A DNA stretch of 64,000 nt. Source: Streptomyces sp. NBC_01288 (lineage in GTDB: Bacteria > Actinomycetota > Actinomycetes > Streptomycetales > Streptomycetaceae). Position numbers and translations under genes: made by a program. This document shows, piece after piece, positions 54,625 through 63,535 of the stretch. Where the stretch lies: contig NZ_CP108427.1 in assembly GCF_035982055.1 (NCBI RefSeq), positions 310,001 to 374,000 of the forward strand. Direction: 5' to 3'. Numbering within the stretch: the stretch's first letter is position 1; each line of letters starts with the position of its first letter. Under the pieces are notes generated by a model. The model saw nothing but the letters and a program-made list of their open reading frames with translations. It was not told the DNA's origin and ran no database searches.

Positions 54625-56094
54625 ATGAACGCATCCGCACCGCACGACCCCGCCGCCGACGGAACCGCCCAGATCGGCGTCACCGGCCTCGGCGTGATGG
54701 GCCGCAACCTCGCACGCAACTTCGCCCGCAACGGCTACACGGTCGCCGTCCACAACCGATCGCCGCACCGCACCCATGAGTTGATGAAGGAGTACGGCGA
54801 CGAGGGCGCCTTCGTCCCGGCCGAGACGGCCCAGGAGTTCGTGGCCGCGCTCGAAAAGCCCCGCCGCCTGATGATCATGGTGCAGGCCGGTCCGGCCACT
54901 GACGCCGTGATCGACGAGTTCGCCGCGCTCATGGAGCCCGGCGACATGATCATCGATGGCGGCAACGCCCACTTCGCCGACACCCGCCGCCGCGAGGCCG
55001 CCCTGCGCGACAGGGGCCTGCACTTCGTCGGCGCCGGGGTCTCCGGCGGCGAGGAGGGCGCGCTGAACGGGCCGTCGATCATGCCCGGCGGTTCGGCGGA
55101 GTCGTACGCCGTGCTGGGTCCGATGTTCCAGTCCGTCAGCGCGAAGGTCGACGGTGAGCCCTGCTCCACGCACATCGGGACCGACGGCGCCGGGCACTTC
55201 GTCAAGATGGTGCACAACGGCATCGAGTACGCCGACATGCAGCTCATCGCCGAGGCGTACGACCTGTTGCGCCAGGTCGGGGGCTACACCCCGGCCGAGA
55301 TCGCGGACGTCTTCCGCCGCTGGAACGAGGGGCGGCTCGGCTCCTATCTGATCGAGATCACCGCCGAGGTCCTCGGTCACACCGACGCGGAGACCGGCAA
55401 GGCGTTCGTCGACATCGTCACCGACGCGGCCGGGCAGAAGGGCACCGGCCGCTGGACCGTGCAGACCGCGCTGGAGCTGGGTTCGCCGGTCACCGCGATC
55501 GCGCAGGCCACCTTCGCGCGCGCCTCGTCCAGCCAGGGCGACCTGCGCGCCGCCTACCGCGGGCTGCCCGGCGGCACCACTCCCCCGCTGAGCCGCACCG
55601 AGGCCGACCGCTTCACCGCCCAGGTCGAGCAGGCGCTGTACGCCTCGAAGGTCATCGCCTACGACCAGGGCTGGAAGATGATCCAGGACGCGGCGACCGA
55701 GTTCGAGTGGTCGATCGACCTCGCCGCGGTCGCCGGGATCTGGCGCGGTGGCTGCATCATCCGCGCCTCCTTCCTCGACCGCATCCGTGCCGCGTACACG
55801 GCCGACCCGGCGCTGGTCAGCCTGCTGGGCGAGGAGCGTTTCGCGCAGGAGATCGGCGACGCGCAGGTCCCCTGGCGCGAGGTGGTCGCCTCGGCGGCCC
55901 GCCGCGGAATACCGGTCCCGGCGTTCTCCGCCGCGCTGTCGCACTACGACACGCTGCGCGCCGACCGGCTGCCGGCGGCCCTTCTCCAGGGCCAGCGCGA
56001 CTTCTTCGGCGCCCACACCTACGGCCGTACGGACCGTACCGGCGCCTTCCACACGCACTGGTCCCGGCCCGGCCGCCCGGAGACGACGGCCTGA
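54625..56094 (+). CDS. gnd: 6-phosphogluconate dehydrogenase, decarboxylating
   Basis: A 489-residue, full-length long-type 6PGDH that converts 6-phosphogluconate to ribulose-5-phosphate with NADP+. It has GVTGLGVMGRNLARNFARNG (cofactor), VHNRSPHRTHEL (Arg for NADP), FVGAGVSGGEEGALNGPSIMPGG (substrate), GHFVKMVHNGIEYADMQLIAEAY (catalytic Lys) and the C-terminal domain ending TDRTGAFHTHWSR. A single ATG start fits the family N-terminus. It is an oxidative pentose phosphate pathway gene apart from its usual zwf/tal neighbours. Confidence 0.97.
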   Translation: MNASAPHDPAADGTAQIGVTGLGVMGRNLARNFARNGYTVAVHNRSPHRTHELMKEYGDEGAFVPAETAQEFVAALEKPRRLMIMVQAGPATDAVIDEFAALMEPGDMIIDGGNAHFADTRRREAALRDRGLHFVGAGVSGGEEGALNGPSIMPGGSAESYAVLGPMFQSVSAKVDGEPCSTHIGTDGAGHFVKMVHNGIEYADMQLIAEAYDLLRQVGGYTPAEIADVFRRWNEGRLGSYLIEITAEVLGHTDAETGKAFVDIVTDAAGQKGTGRWTVQTALELGSPVTAIAQATFARASSSQGDLRAAYRGLPGGTTPPLSRTEADRFTAQVEQALYASKVIAYDQGWKMIQDAATEFEWSIDLAAVAGIWRGGCIIRASFLDRIRAAYTADPALVSLLGEERFAQEIGDAQVPWREVVASAARRGIPVPAFSAALSHYDTLRADRLPAALLQGQRDFFGAHTYGRTDRTGAFHTHWSRPGRPETTA

Positions 56095-56112
56095 GCCGTG
56101 CGCGCATGACGT

Positions 56113-56144
56113 TCCGGCCCTCCTGCTCATGCAGGGGGGCCGGA
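56113..56144 (+). terminator. Terminator after gnd
   Basis: TCCGGCCCTCCTGC pairs with GCAGGGGGGCCGGA (one T-G pair) around TCAT, between convergent gnd and the LacI gene. Confidence 0.8.
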
Positions 56145-56157
56145 GGTCTGCGTGCCG

Positions 56158-57234
56158 CTACCCGACGGGCGGTGCCGTGCTGTCGCGTATGACGAGTTTC
56201 GTGGGCACCAGCGTGGTGCCGTGCTCGTCGCCGCGATCCCGCATCCGCCGTAGGACACCTTCCACGCACAGGCGGCCGACCTCGGCGAAGTCCTGGTGGA
56301 CGGTGGTCAGGGGCGGCAGGAAGGAGCCGGCCTCGGGGATGTCGTCGAAGCCGATGACGCTGACGTCCTCGGGGATGCGCCGGCCGCGCTCGTGCAGGGC
56401 CCGCAGCAGGCCCAGGGCCATCTGGTCGTTGGCCGCGAACACGGCTGTGCAGTCGGCCTGTTGGGCGAGTTCCAGTCCCACGCGGTAGCCCGACTCCGCG
56501 GACCAGTCGCCGCGTACGACGGGGGGCACGGGCCGTCCCGCGTCGGTGAGTTCGGCGCTCCAGGCGTCGGCGCGGCGCTGGGCCGCGAAGGACTCCTCGG
56601 GGCCCGCCAGGTGCCAGACCGTGCGATGGCCGAGGTCGAGGAGATGGCGTACGGCTGCGCGCGCTCCGCCGTTCTGGTCGGTGTCGACCACGCTGTAGCG
56701 GTCGCCCGCGTCGGAGTCGGCGACGACGACCTGGACATGGGGCGGCAGGGAGATGGTCGCCGCGTCCAGGAGGTGGACCTCCATGATGGCGATGACGGCG
56801 TCGACGGCGAGTTCGCCGAGGCGGGAGAAGGCGCCGCGCACCTCGTCCTGGGTGGGCACGGCGACCGGCAGGAGCGTGACGGCGTAGCCCTCGTGCGCGG
56901 CGGAGGTGGCGATGGCCTCCAGCGTGCGCATGTTGCCGGTGGTGGAGAGGTTGAAGGTGATCACGCCGATGGTGCGGAACTCACCGCGTTTCAGCGCGCG
57001 GGCGGCGCTGTTGGGCCGGTAGCCCAGCTCCTTCATGGCGGCGAGGACCTGTCGCCGGGTCTCCTCGTTGACGCCCGCGAAGCCGTTGGACACCCGGGAG
57101 ACCGTCTGTGACGACACGCCGGCGACGCGCGCGACATCCGCCATGGACGCGCTCGGGGCGCGTCTCGACGTCCGTTTCCCGGTGCGTCTGCGTGGCTTCT
57201 CCGTACCGCCCGAGGCACCGTCCACTGTGTCCAC
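56158..57234 (-). CDS. LacI-family repressor of the ABC/GH42 locus
   Basis: The protein has 358 residues. A basic N-tail precedes the HTH (SMADVARVAGVSSQTVSRVSNGFAGVNEETRRQVLAAMKELGYRPNSAARAL, about 30-80). The sugar-binding domain is complete (IGVITFNLSTTGNMRTLEAI, VTLLPV, DQNGGARAAVRHLLDLGHRTVWHLAGP, FAANDQMALGLLRALHERG, VSVIGFDDIPEAGSFLPPLTTVHQDF). The V-S-S-x-T-V-S-R-V recognition helix fits TGTTTACGTAAACA-type operators, found in the divergent promoter region and before the distant GH5 gene. Confidence 0.94.
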   Translation of the reverse strand: MDTVDGASGGTEKPRRRTGKRTSRRAPSASMADVARVAGVSSQTVSRVSNGFAGVNEETRRQVLAAMKELGYRPNSAARALKRGEFRTIGVITFNLSTTGNMRTLEAIATSAAHEGYAVTLLPVAVPTQDEVRGAFSRLGELAVDAVIAIMEVHLLDAATISLPPHVQVVVADSDAGDRYSVVDTDQNGGARAAVRHLLDLGHRTVWHLAGPEESFAAQRRADAWSAELTDAGRPVPPVVRGDWSAESGYRVGLELAQQADCTAVFAANDQMALGLLRALHERGRRIPEDVSVIGFDDIPEAGSFLPPLTTVHQDFAEVGRLCVEGVLRRMRDRGDEHGTTLVPTKLVIRDSTAPPVG

Positions 57235-57331
57235 CTGTATCCCTCACATATCGATCCGATCGCCTCGGCCGTGTTTCCCCAAACGACCCTTGACCACCGA
57301 CATTGGGGCAGTGTAGACATGCCGCCATCAG

Positions 57332-57347
57332 ATGTTTACGTAAACAT
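57332..57347. promoter_or_regulatory. LacI operator of the ABC/GH42 operon
   Basis: ATGTTTACGTAAACAT, a perfect 16-bp palindrome in the 203-base region between the LacI gene and the first permease. Confidence 0.88.
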
Positions 57348-57375
57348 AACAGCCCGGGGCCGTTCCGGACCGTGC

Positions 57376-57388
57376 TGTTTACGCAACA
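57376..57388. promoter_or_regulatory. Degenerate second LacI operator
   Basis: TGTTTACGCAACA lacks one base of the right half-site compared with TGTTTACGTAAACA. It is about 44 bases centre to centre from the perfect site and may be weak or decayed. Confidence 0.5.
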
Positions 57389-57437
57389 TCGCGACGGCGT
57401 GTGACGCCGGTTCCGAGATGGACGAGCGAGGAACTAC

Positions 57438-58364
57438 ATGACGACGCTTCAACCCCCTGCGGCCGCGACTCGGCCTCCTACCAGGCCGTCGGCGAAACGA
57501 GAACGCCGTTCCTGGACAGGGTGGGGTTTCATCGGCCCCTTCGCGGTGGTCTTCGCCTTCGTCTTCCTGGCTCCGATCGCGTACTCGATCTATCTCAGCC
57601 TCTTCCGCGACCAGCTCATCGGCGGCAACCACTTCGTCGGCCTGGACAACTACACGCAGGCCTTCCAGGACGACCAGTTCTGGTCCTCCCTGGAGCGGGT
57701 CTCGCTGTTCCTGGTGATCCAGGTGCCGATCATGCTCGGCATCGCCCTGTTCGTGGCGCTCGCCCTGGACAGCGGCCGGCTGTTCGGCCGGGACTTCTTC
57801 CGGATCTCGATCTTCCTGCCGTACGCCGTGCCCGCCGTGGTCGCCACCCTGATGTGGGGCTTCATGTACGGCACCCAGTTCGGCCTGGTCGGTGACATCA
57901 ACAGCGCCTTCGATGTGACGCTGCCCGACCCGCTCTCCGCGCACCTGGTGCTGGCGTCGATCGGCAACATCGTGACCTGGGAGTTCGTCGGCTACAACAT
58001 GCTGATCTTCTACTCCGCGCTGCGGGTCATCCCGACCTCGCTGTACGAGGCGGCGGAGATCGACGGCGCCGGCCAGTTCCGCGTCATCACGGCCATCAAG
58101 CTCCCCGCGATCCGCGGCGCCCTGGTCATCGCGACGATCTTCTCGATCATCGGCAGCTTCCAGCTCTTCAACGAGCCGAGCATCCTGCGCCCGCTGGCGC
58201 GCAACGCGATCACGACGGACTACACGCCGAACTTCTACACGTACTCACTGTCCTTCAACGGACAGCAGCACAACTACTCCGCGGCGGTCGCCATCATCAT
58301 GGGGCTGATCACGATGATCATCGCCTACGTCGTGCAGCTCCGCGGCATGCGCAAGGGAGCCTGA
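57438..58364 (+). CDS. Sugar ABC transporter permease (MalF type)
   Basis: The protein has 308 residues and six hydrophobic helices (WGFIGPFAVVFAFVFLAPIAYSIYLSLF first). The EAA loop coupling to the ATPase is YEAAEIDGAGQFRVITAIKLPAIRGAL (about 205-230). It is a CUT1-type importer subunit for oligosaccharides. It is the first gene of the operon, after the LacI operators. There is no ATPase gene nearby; Streptomyces importers of this class usually share MsiK. Confidence 0.95.
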   Translation: MTTLQPPAAATRPPTRPSAKRERRSWTGWGFIGPFAVVFAFVFLAPIAYSIYLSLFRDQLIGGNHFVGLDNYTQAFQDDQFWSSLERVSLFLVIQVPIMLGIALFVALALDSGRLFGRDFFRISIFLPYAVPAVVATLMWGFMYGTQFGLVGDINSAFDVTLPDPLSAHLVLASIGNIVTWEFVGYNMLIFYSALRVIPTSLYEAAEIDGAGQFRVITAIKLPAIRGALVIATIFSIIGSFQLFNEPSILRPLARNAITTDYTPNFYTYSLSFNGQQHNYSAAVAIIMGLITMIIAYVVQLRGMRKGA

Positions 58365-58367
58365 GCC

Positions 58368-59318
58368 ATGAGCACCCCCGTCACCACCGCCTCTCCCTCC
58401 GCATCGACCGCGTCCGGCGGCGGTTCCAAGGGCGCGCCCCGGCTGCGCACCCCGCGCAAGAAGCACTCCCCCGGGCGCCCAAAGCGCAGCATCCTGCTGA
58501 CCGTGCTCACCGGTCTGATCCTGGTCTACACCGTGGTGCCGCTGCTGTGGCTGGTCATCAACGCGACGAAGACCCAGCAGGGCCTCGCCGACTCCAACGG
58601 CCTGTGGTTCGCCCACCACTTCGCCCTCTGGTCGAACATCCACGACACGTTCACCTACCACGACGGCATCTTCGTCCGCTGGCTGCTGAACACCCTGCTC
58701 TACGTCGTACTCGGCGCCGGCGGTGCCACCTTCCTGTCGATCCTCGGCGGCTACGCGCTGGCGAAGTTCAACTTCCCCGGGAAGCGCGCCATCTTCGCCG
58801 TGGTCATCGGCGCGGTCGCCGTCCCGGGTACGGCCCTCGCGGTGCCGACGTTCCTGATGTTCAGCAAGATGGGGCTGACCGACACCCCGTGGGCGGTGAT
58901 CATTCCCTCGCTGGTCTCGCCGTTCGGCCTGTATCTGATGTGGGTGTTCGCCACCGAGGCCATCCCGGTCGAACTCCTCGAAGCCGCGCGGATCGACGGA
59001 GCGGGCGAGATCCGCACCTTCTTCCAGGTCTCGCTGCCGCTGCTCGCCCCCGGTGTCGTGACGGTCCTGCTGTTCACCACGGTCGCGACGTGGAACAACT
59101 ACTTCCTGCCGCTCATCATGATCAAGAACCCGGACTGGTACCCCCTGACCCTGGGCCTGGACGCCTGGAACTCCCAGGCCCAGACGATCGGTGGTGACGT
59201 CATCTTCAACCTGGTGATCACGGGTTCGCTGCTCACCATCGTGCCGCTGATCGCCGCGTTCCTGCTGCTGCAGAAGTACTGGCAGTCCGGACTCGCCGCC
59301 GGAAGCGTCAAGGAATAA
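58368..59318 (+). CDS. Sugar ABC transporter permease (MalG type)
   Basis: The protein has 316 residues with six helices; a Pro/Lys-rich N-terminal tail precedes ILLTVLTGLILVYTVVPLLWLVINATK. The EAA loop is VELLEAARIDGAGEIRTFFQVSLPLLAPG. It follows the MalF-type gene by 3 bases and is coupled to it. Confidence 0.95.
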   Translation: MSTPVTTASPSASTASGGGSKGAPRLRTPRKKHSPGRPKRSILLTVLTGLILVYTVVPLLWLVINATKTQQGLADSNGLWFAHHFALWSNIHDTFTYHDGIFVRWLLNTLLYVVLGAGGATFLSILGGYALAKFNFPGKRAIFAVVIGAVAVPGTALAVPTFLMFSKMGLTDTPWAVIIPSLVSPFGLYLMWVFATEAIPVELLEAARIDGAGEIRTFFQVSLPLLAPGVVTVLLFTTVATWNNYFLPLIMIKNPDWYPLTLGLDAWNSQAQTIGGDVIFNLVITGSLLTIVPLIAAFLLLQKYWQSGLAAGSVKE

Positions 59319-59364
59319 CCCAACCCTCAAGTAGTCCCACCCACGAAGAAGTGGAAGCACCTCC

Positions 59365-60705
59365 ATGCGCAGAACTACCGGCCGCCTGCTGCGCGGCATG
59401 GCTCTCCTCTCCGTCCTCGCCCTGGGAGCGACCGCCTGCGGCGGCTCCGACGACGACAGCTCCAGCACCAAGGCGGTCTCCGCCTCGGACATCCAGGCGG
59501 CTCTCAAGAAGGGCGGCTCGGTCACGGTCTGGGCCTGGGAGCCCACACTGAAGACGGTCGCCGCCGACTTCGAGAAGAAGTACCCGAAGGTCAAGATCAA
59601 CCTGGTCAGCGACCGGTCCGGTGACAAGCACTACACCGCGCTGTCGAACGCGATCGCGGCCGGCAAGGGCGTCCCCGACGTCTCCCAGGTCGAGTACTTC
59701 GCGCTGAGCCAATACTCGCTCACCAAGGGCCTGACCAACCTGGCGCCCTACGGCGCCGACAAGCTGGCCTCCAAGTACACGGCCGGTCCGTGGAACGCGG
59801 TGAGCGACGGCGACAAGGTCTACGGCCTGCCGATGGACTCGGGCCCGATGGCGATGTTCTACAACAAGAAGGTCTTCGACAAGTACAAGATCGCCGTCCC
59901 GACCACGTGGGACGAGTACGTCGTCGCGGCCCGCAAGCTGCACAAGGCCGACCCGAAGGCGTACATCGCCAACGACGCCGGTGACGCGGGCTTCACCACC
60001 AGCATGCTGTGGCAGGCCGGTTCGCGCCCCTACAAGGTCGACGGCACCAAGGTGACGGTCAACTTCGAGGACGCGGGCGCCAAGAAGTACACGGAGACCT
60101 GGCAGAAGCTGATCGACGAGAAGCTCCTCTCGCCGATCAACGGCTGGACCGACGACTGGTACAAGGGCCTCGGTGACGGCACCATCGCCACACTGACCAC
60201 CGGCGCCTGGATGCCCGCCAACTTCGTGAGCGGTGTCGCCGGTGCCTCCGGTGACTGGCGCGCGGCCCCGATGCCGCAGTGGACCGCGGGCGGCAAGGCC
60301 AGCGCGGAGAACGGCGGTTCGTCCCTCGCCCTGCCCACCCTGGGCAAGAACAAGGAACTCGCCTACGCGTTCGTCCAGTACGCCAACGCCGGCGCCGGCA
60401 TCCAGACCCGCGTGAACGAGGGCGCCTTCCCGGCGACCAAGGCGGAGCAGCAGTCGGCTGCGTTCCAGAACAAGGCGTTCCCGTACTTCGGCGGACAGCA
60501 GGCCAACAAGATCTTCGCCCAGTCCGCGTCCGAGGTCGCTTCCGACTGGTCGTACCTGCCCTTCCAGCAGTACGCCAACTCGATCTTCAACGACACCGTC
60601 GGCAAGGCGTACATCTCCGGTACGACGCTGGCCCAGGGTCTCAAGAGCTGGCAGGACGCCTCCGTCAAGTACGGCAACGAGCAGGGCTTCACGGTCAACA
60701 AGTGA
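59365..60705 (+). CDS. Extracellular sugar-binding lipoprotein of the ABC transporter
   Basis: The protein has 446 residues. The signal peptide MRRTTGRLLRGMALLSVLALGATACGG ends at a lipobox ATAC (Cys about 25). The mature protein is a cluster B solute-binding protein (VTVWAWEPTLKTVAADFEKKYPKVKINLV; GLPMDSGPMAMFYNKKVFDKY; WKTITTG-like LTTGAWMPANFVSGVAG). It would deliver oligosaccharides to the two permeases. Ligand specificity cannot be read directly; GH42 downstream suggests beta-galactosides. Confidence 0.95.
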   Translation: MRRTTGRLLRGMALLSVLALGATACGGSDDDSSSTKAVSASDIQAALKKGGSVTVWAWEPTLKTVAADFEKKYPKVKINLVSDRSGDKHYTALSNAIAAGKGVPDVSQVEYFALSQYSLTKGLTNLAPYGADKLASKYTAGPWNAVSDGDKVYGLPMDSGPMAMFYNKKVFDKYKIAVPTTWDEYVVAARKLHKADPKAYIANDAGDAGFTTSMLWQAGSRPYKVDGTKVTVNFEDAGAKKYTETWQKLIDEKLLSPINGWTDDWYKGLGDGTIATLTTGAWMPANFVSGVAGASGDWRAAPMPQWTAGGKASAENGGSSLALPTLGKNKELAYAFVQYANAGAGIQTRVNEGAFPATKAEQQSAAFQNKAFPYFGGQQANKIFAQSASEVASDWSYLPFQQYANSIFNDTVGKAYISGTTLAQGLKSWQDASVKYGNEQGFTVNK

Positions 60706-60753
60706 CCCGCTCGAAGTAGCCGGCTCGAAGAAGTAACCGGCACCACCCCGGGA

Positions 60754-60786
60754 GCCGCCGCTGAGCAGCGATCGCTCAGCGGCGGC
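60754..60786 (+). terminator. Intercistronic hairpin between the binding protein and GH42 genes
   Basis: A 13-bp perfect stem GCCGCCGCTGAGC/GCTCAGCGGCGGC with a 7-base loop lies 49 bases after the binding-protein stop. It likely lowers read-through or protects the upstream mRNA, giving more binding protein than enzyme. Confidence 0.7.
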
Positions 60787-60843
60787 CCGCCCGGAATCCA
60801 CCACGTATCGCGTACCGCCTGTGCAGTAACCGGAAGGACCATC

Positions 60844-62895
60844 ATGATCTCCACCCTCCTGTCCCAGTTGCGGCACGGGCCGGACGGTGCCGCCACCCCC
60901 CGTCTCGCCTACGGCGCCGACTACAACCCGGAGCAGTGGCCGCGGGAGGTGTGGGACGAGGACATCCGGCTGATGCGCGAGGCGGGCGTCAACATCGTCT
61001 CCTTGGGGATCTTCTCCTGGGCCCGTATCCAACCCGCCCGGGACGCATGGGACTTCGGCTGGCTCGACGAGGTCATGGACCTGCTGCACGCGGGCGGCAT
61101 CGGCGTCGACCTGGCCACCGCCACCGCGTCCCCGCCGCCGTGGCTGAGCACGGAGCACCCGGAGATCCTCCCGGTCACCGCCGCCGGTGAGACCCTGTGG
61201 CCCGGGGGCCGCCAGCACTGGCGCCCCACCTCGCCCGTCTTCCGCGAGCACGCGCTGCGCCTGGTACGGAAGTTGGCCGAACGCTACGCCGACCACCCCG
61301 CACTGGTCGCCTGGCATGTCTCCAACGAGCTCGGCTGCCACAACGTCTACGACTACTCCGACGACGCGGCCCGCGCCTTCCGCGACTGGCTGCGCGCCCG
61401 CTACACCACGATCGACACCCTCAACCAGGCCTGGGGCACGGCGTTCTGGTCCCAGCGGTACAGCGACTGGGAGCAGATACTGCCGCCCCGGCTGGCCGCG
61501 TCCTTCCCGAACCCAACCCAGCAACTCGACTTCAAGCGCTTCTCCTCCGACGCGCTCAAGGACCATCTCCGCGTGGAGCGCGACCTGTTGCGCGAGATCA
61601 CGCCCGACGTGCCGGTCACCACCAACTTCATGGTGATGGGCAACACCAAGGGCATGAACTACGCCGACTGGGCCGCCGAGATCGACTTCGTCTCCAACGA
61701 CCACTACGTCACGCCCGGTTCGCAGGACCGCGACGAGCTGTCCTTCTCCGCGAACCTCGTCAGCGGCATCTCCGCCGGCCGCCCGTGGTTCCTGATGGAG
61801 CACTCCACCAGCGCCGTCAACTGGCAGCCCGTCAACGTCGCCAAGCGCCCCGGCGACCTGGCCCGCGACTCCCTCCTGCACGTCGCGCACGGCGCCGACG
61901 CCGTCTGCTACTTCCAGTGGCGTCAGTCTGCGGCCGGTGCCGAGAAGTACCACTCCGCGATGGTGCCGCACGCCGGTGCCGACAGCGAGGTCTTCCGCGC
62001 GGTGGCGGAACTCGGCGACACACTGCGGACGTTGGCCCCCATCGCCGGGTCGGACCGCGAGACGGCCCGGGTCGGCATCGTCTTCGACTGGGAGTCCTGG
62101 TGGGCGAGCGAGCAGGACTCGCACCCCACCGACCGCCTCGACTACCGCCAGGAAGCGCTCGACTGGTACTCCGCCCTCCTCGACCTCGGCGTCCGCGCCG
62201 ACATCGTCACGGCACAGACCGCCCTCGACCGCTACGACGTGGTGATCACGCCGGTGCTGCACATGATCCCGGCGGCCCTCTCCAAGGAACTCACCCGGTA
62301 CGTCGAGCAGGGCGGCCACCTCGTCTCCACGTACTTCTCCGGTGTCGTCGACGAGAACGACCACATCTGGCTCGGCGGCTACCCGGGCGCACTGCGCGAC
62401 CTGTTGGGCATCCGCATCGAGGAGTTCGGCCCGCTGCTCGACGGCGACACGGTCGAGCTGGACCTCGACGGCACGGTCACGGGCTCCCTGTGGACCGACC
62501 GGATCACCGTGGCCGACCCCGAGGTAGAGGTGCTGGCCCACTACCGCAGCGGTACGTACGCCGGTCGCCCCGCCGTCACCCGCCGTACGGTGGGCGGGGG
62601 TTCGGCGGCGTACGTCTCCACGCGCCTGGGCCGCGAGGGCCTCACCGGTCTGCTCCCCGAGCTGCTCGCGCCCGCCGGTGTCGGCAGTGAACTCCCCGAC
62701 CCCGCAAAGGGAGTTGTCGAGCTGACAGTGCGCCGGAACGCCGAGAGCCGCTACCTGTTCCTGGTCAACCGGACCGACGGGACAGTGCCGTTGACCGGCC
62801 TGTCCGGCGAACTCCTGGTCGGCAGCGCGGGCGAGGACGGTTTCCCCGTGCTCTCCCCCAGGGAGGTCGCCGTAGTGAGCCAGCCCGTCAGGTGA
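60844..62895 (+). CDS. Beta-galactosidase, GH42
   Basis: The protein has 683 residues, normal for GH42. YGADYNPEQWPREVWDEDIRLMREAGVNIVSLGIFSWARIQP is the family N-terminus. The acid/base is Glu162 in VSNELGCHN and the nucleophile is Glu319 in FLMEHSTSAVNWQPVN. The trimerisation (A4-like) and small C-terminal domain are present (TRYVEQGGHLVSTYFSGVVDENDHIWLGGYPGALRDLLGIRIEEFGPL). No signal peptide, so it cleaves imported beta-galacto-oligosaccharides in the cytoplasm. Last gene of the LacI-controlled operon. Confidence 0.96.
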   Translation: MISTLLSQLRHGPDGAATPRLAYGADYNPEQWPREVWDEDIRLMREAGVNIVSLGIFSWARIQPARDAWDFGWLDEVMDLLHAGGIGVDLATATASPPPWLSTEHPEILPVTAAGETLWPGGRQHWRPTSPVFREHALRLVRKLAERYADHPALVAWHVSNELGCHNVYDYSDDAARAFRDWLRARYTTIDTLNQAWGTAFWSQRYSDWEQILPPRLAASFPNPTQQLDFKRFSSDALKDHLRVERDLLREITPDVPVTTNFMVMGNTKGMNYADWAAEIDFVSNDHYVTPGSQDRDELSFSANLVSGISAGRPWFLMEHSTSAVNWQPVNVAKRPGDLARDSLLHVAHGADAVCYFQWRQSAAGAEKYHSAMVPHAGADSEVFRAVAELGDTLRTLAPIAGSDRETARVGIVFDWESWWASEQDSHPTDRLDYRQEALDWYSALLDLGVRADIVTAQTALDRYDVVITPVLHMIPAALSKELTRYVEQGGHLVSTYFSGVVDENDHIWLGGYPGALRDLLGIRIEEFGPLLDGDTVELDLDGTVTGSLWTDRITVADPEVEVLAHYRSGTYAGRPAVTRRTVGGGSAAYVSTRLGREGLTGLLPELLAPAGVGSELPDPAKGVVELTVRRNAESRYLFLVNRTDGTVPLTGLSGELLVGSAGEDGFPVLSPREVAVVSQPVR

Positions 62896-63535
62896 GTTCG
62901 AGCAGCCCCCGGCGGACGGCCTCCGACACGGCCGCCGCCCGGTTGTCGACCTTGAACTTGCGGTAGATCCGCACGAGATGGGTCTTGACCGTGGCCTCGC
63001 TGAGGAACAACGCCTCGGCGATGGCCCGGTTGCTGCGCCCTTCGGCCATCAGCCGGACGACCTCGACCTCGCGCTGGGTCAACTCCTGTGCGGGACTGAC
63101 CACTTGGCCGACGAGTTCGCCGACGACCTCCGAGGCGAGCCCGACCGAACCGCCGGCTGCCGTACGGACGGCCTGGAAGAGTTCCTCCGGCGGCCCCGCC
63201 TTGAGCACATAGCCACGGGCGCCCGCCTCCAACGCCCGTACGACATCGGCCCGTCCGGCATAACTGGTCAGCATGACGACAGCCACGCCGGGCGCCCGCT
63301 GGGCGAGCCGTCGGACGGCCTCGACGCCGTCGATCCCACTCCCCGGGCCGACGAACCGCAGATCCATCAGCGCGACATCGGGCGTCAACTCGGTTGCCAG
63401 GCGCACGGCTTCCTCACCACTCCCGGCTTCGGCGATCACGTCGAGGTCCGGTTCGCCGTCGAGCAGGGCGTGCAGACCGGCCCGTACGACGGCGTGGTCG
63501 TCCGCGATCAGGAGGCGGAGCGGTGCGGCGGTCAT
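62888..63535 (-). CDS. LuxR (NarL)-family response regulator
   Basis: The start is ATG 63535 (MTAAPLRLLIADDHAVVRAG); 215 residues. The receiver domain has the acidic pair DD, phospho-Asp at about 57 (PDVALMDLRF), Thr/Ser in VVMLTS and Lys in GYVLKAGPPEEL. The C-terminal HTH is LTQREVEVVRLMAEGRSNRAIAEALFLSEATVKTHLVRIYRKFKV. It overlaps the upstream kinase gene by 4 bases and the GH42 end by 8 bases, convergently. Confidence 0.95.
   Translation of the reverse strand: MTAAPLRLLIADDHAVVRAGLHALLDGEPDLDVIAEAGSGEEAVRLATELTPDVALMDLRFVGPGSGIDGVEAVRRLAQRAPGVAVVMLTSYAGRADVVRALEAGARGYVLKAGPPEELFQAVRTAAGGSVGLASEVVGELVGQVVSPAQELTQREVEVVRLMAEGRSNRAIAEALFLSEATVKTHLVRIYRKFKVDNRAAAVSEAVRRGLLELT

Noticed and set aside
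59308..62541. 1077-residue open frame antisense to the binding protein and GH42 genes
   Set aside because: Its translation is low-complexity Val/Asp/Gly/Arg sequence, as expected opposite a high-GC coding strand; no domains and no ribosome site.
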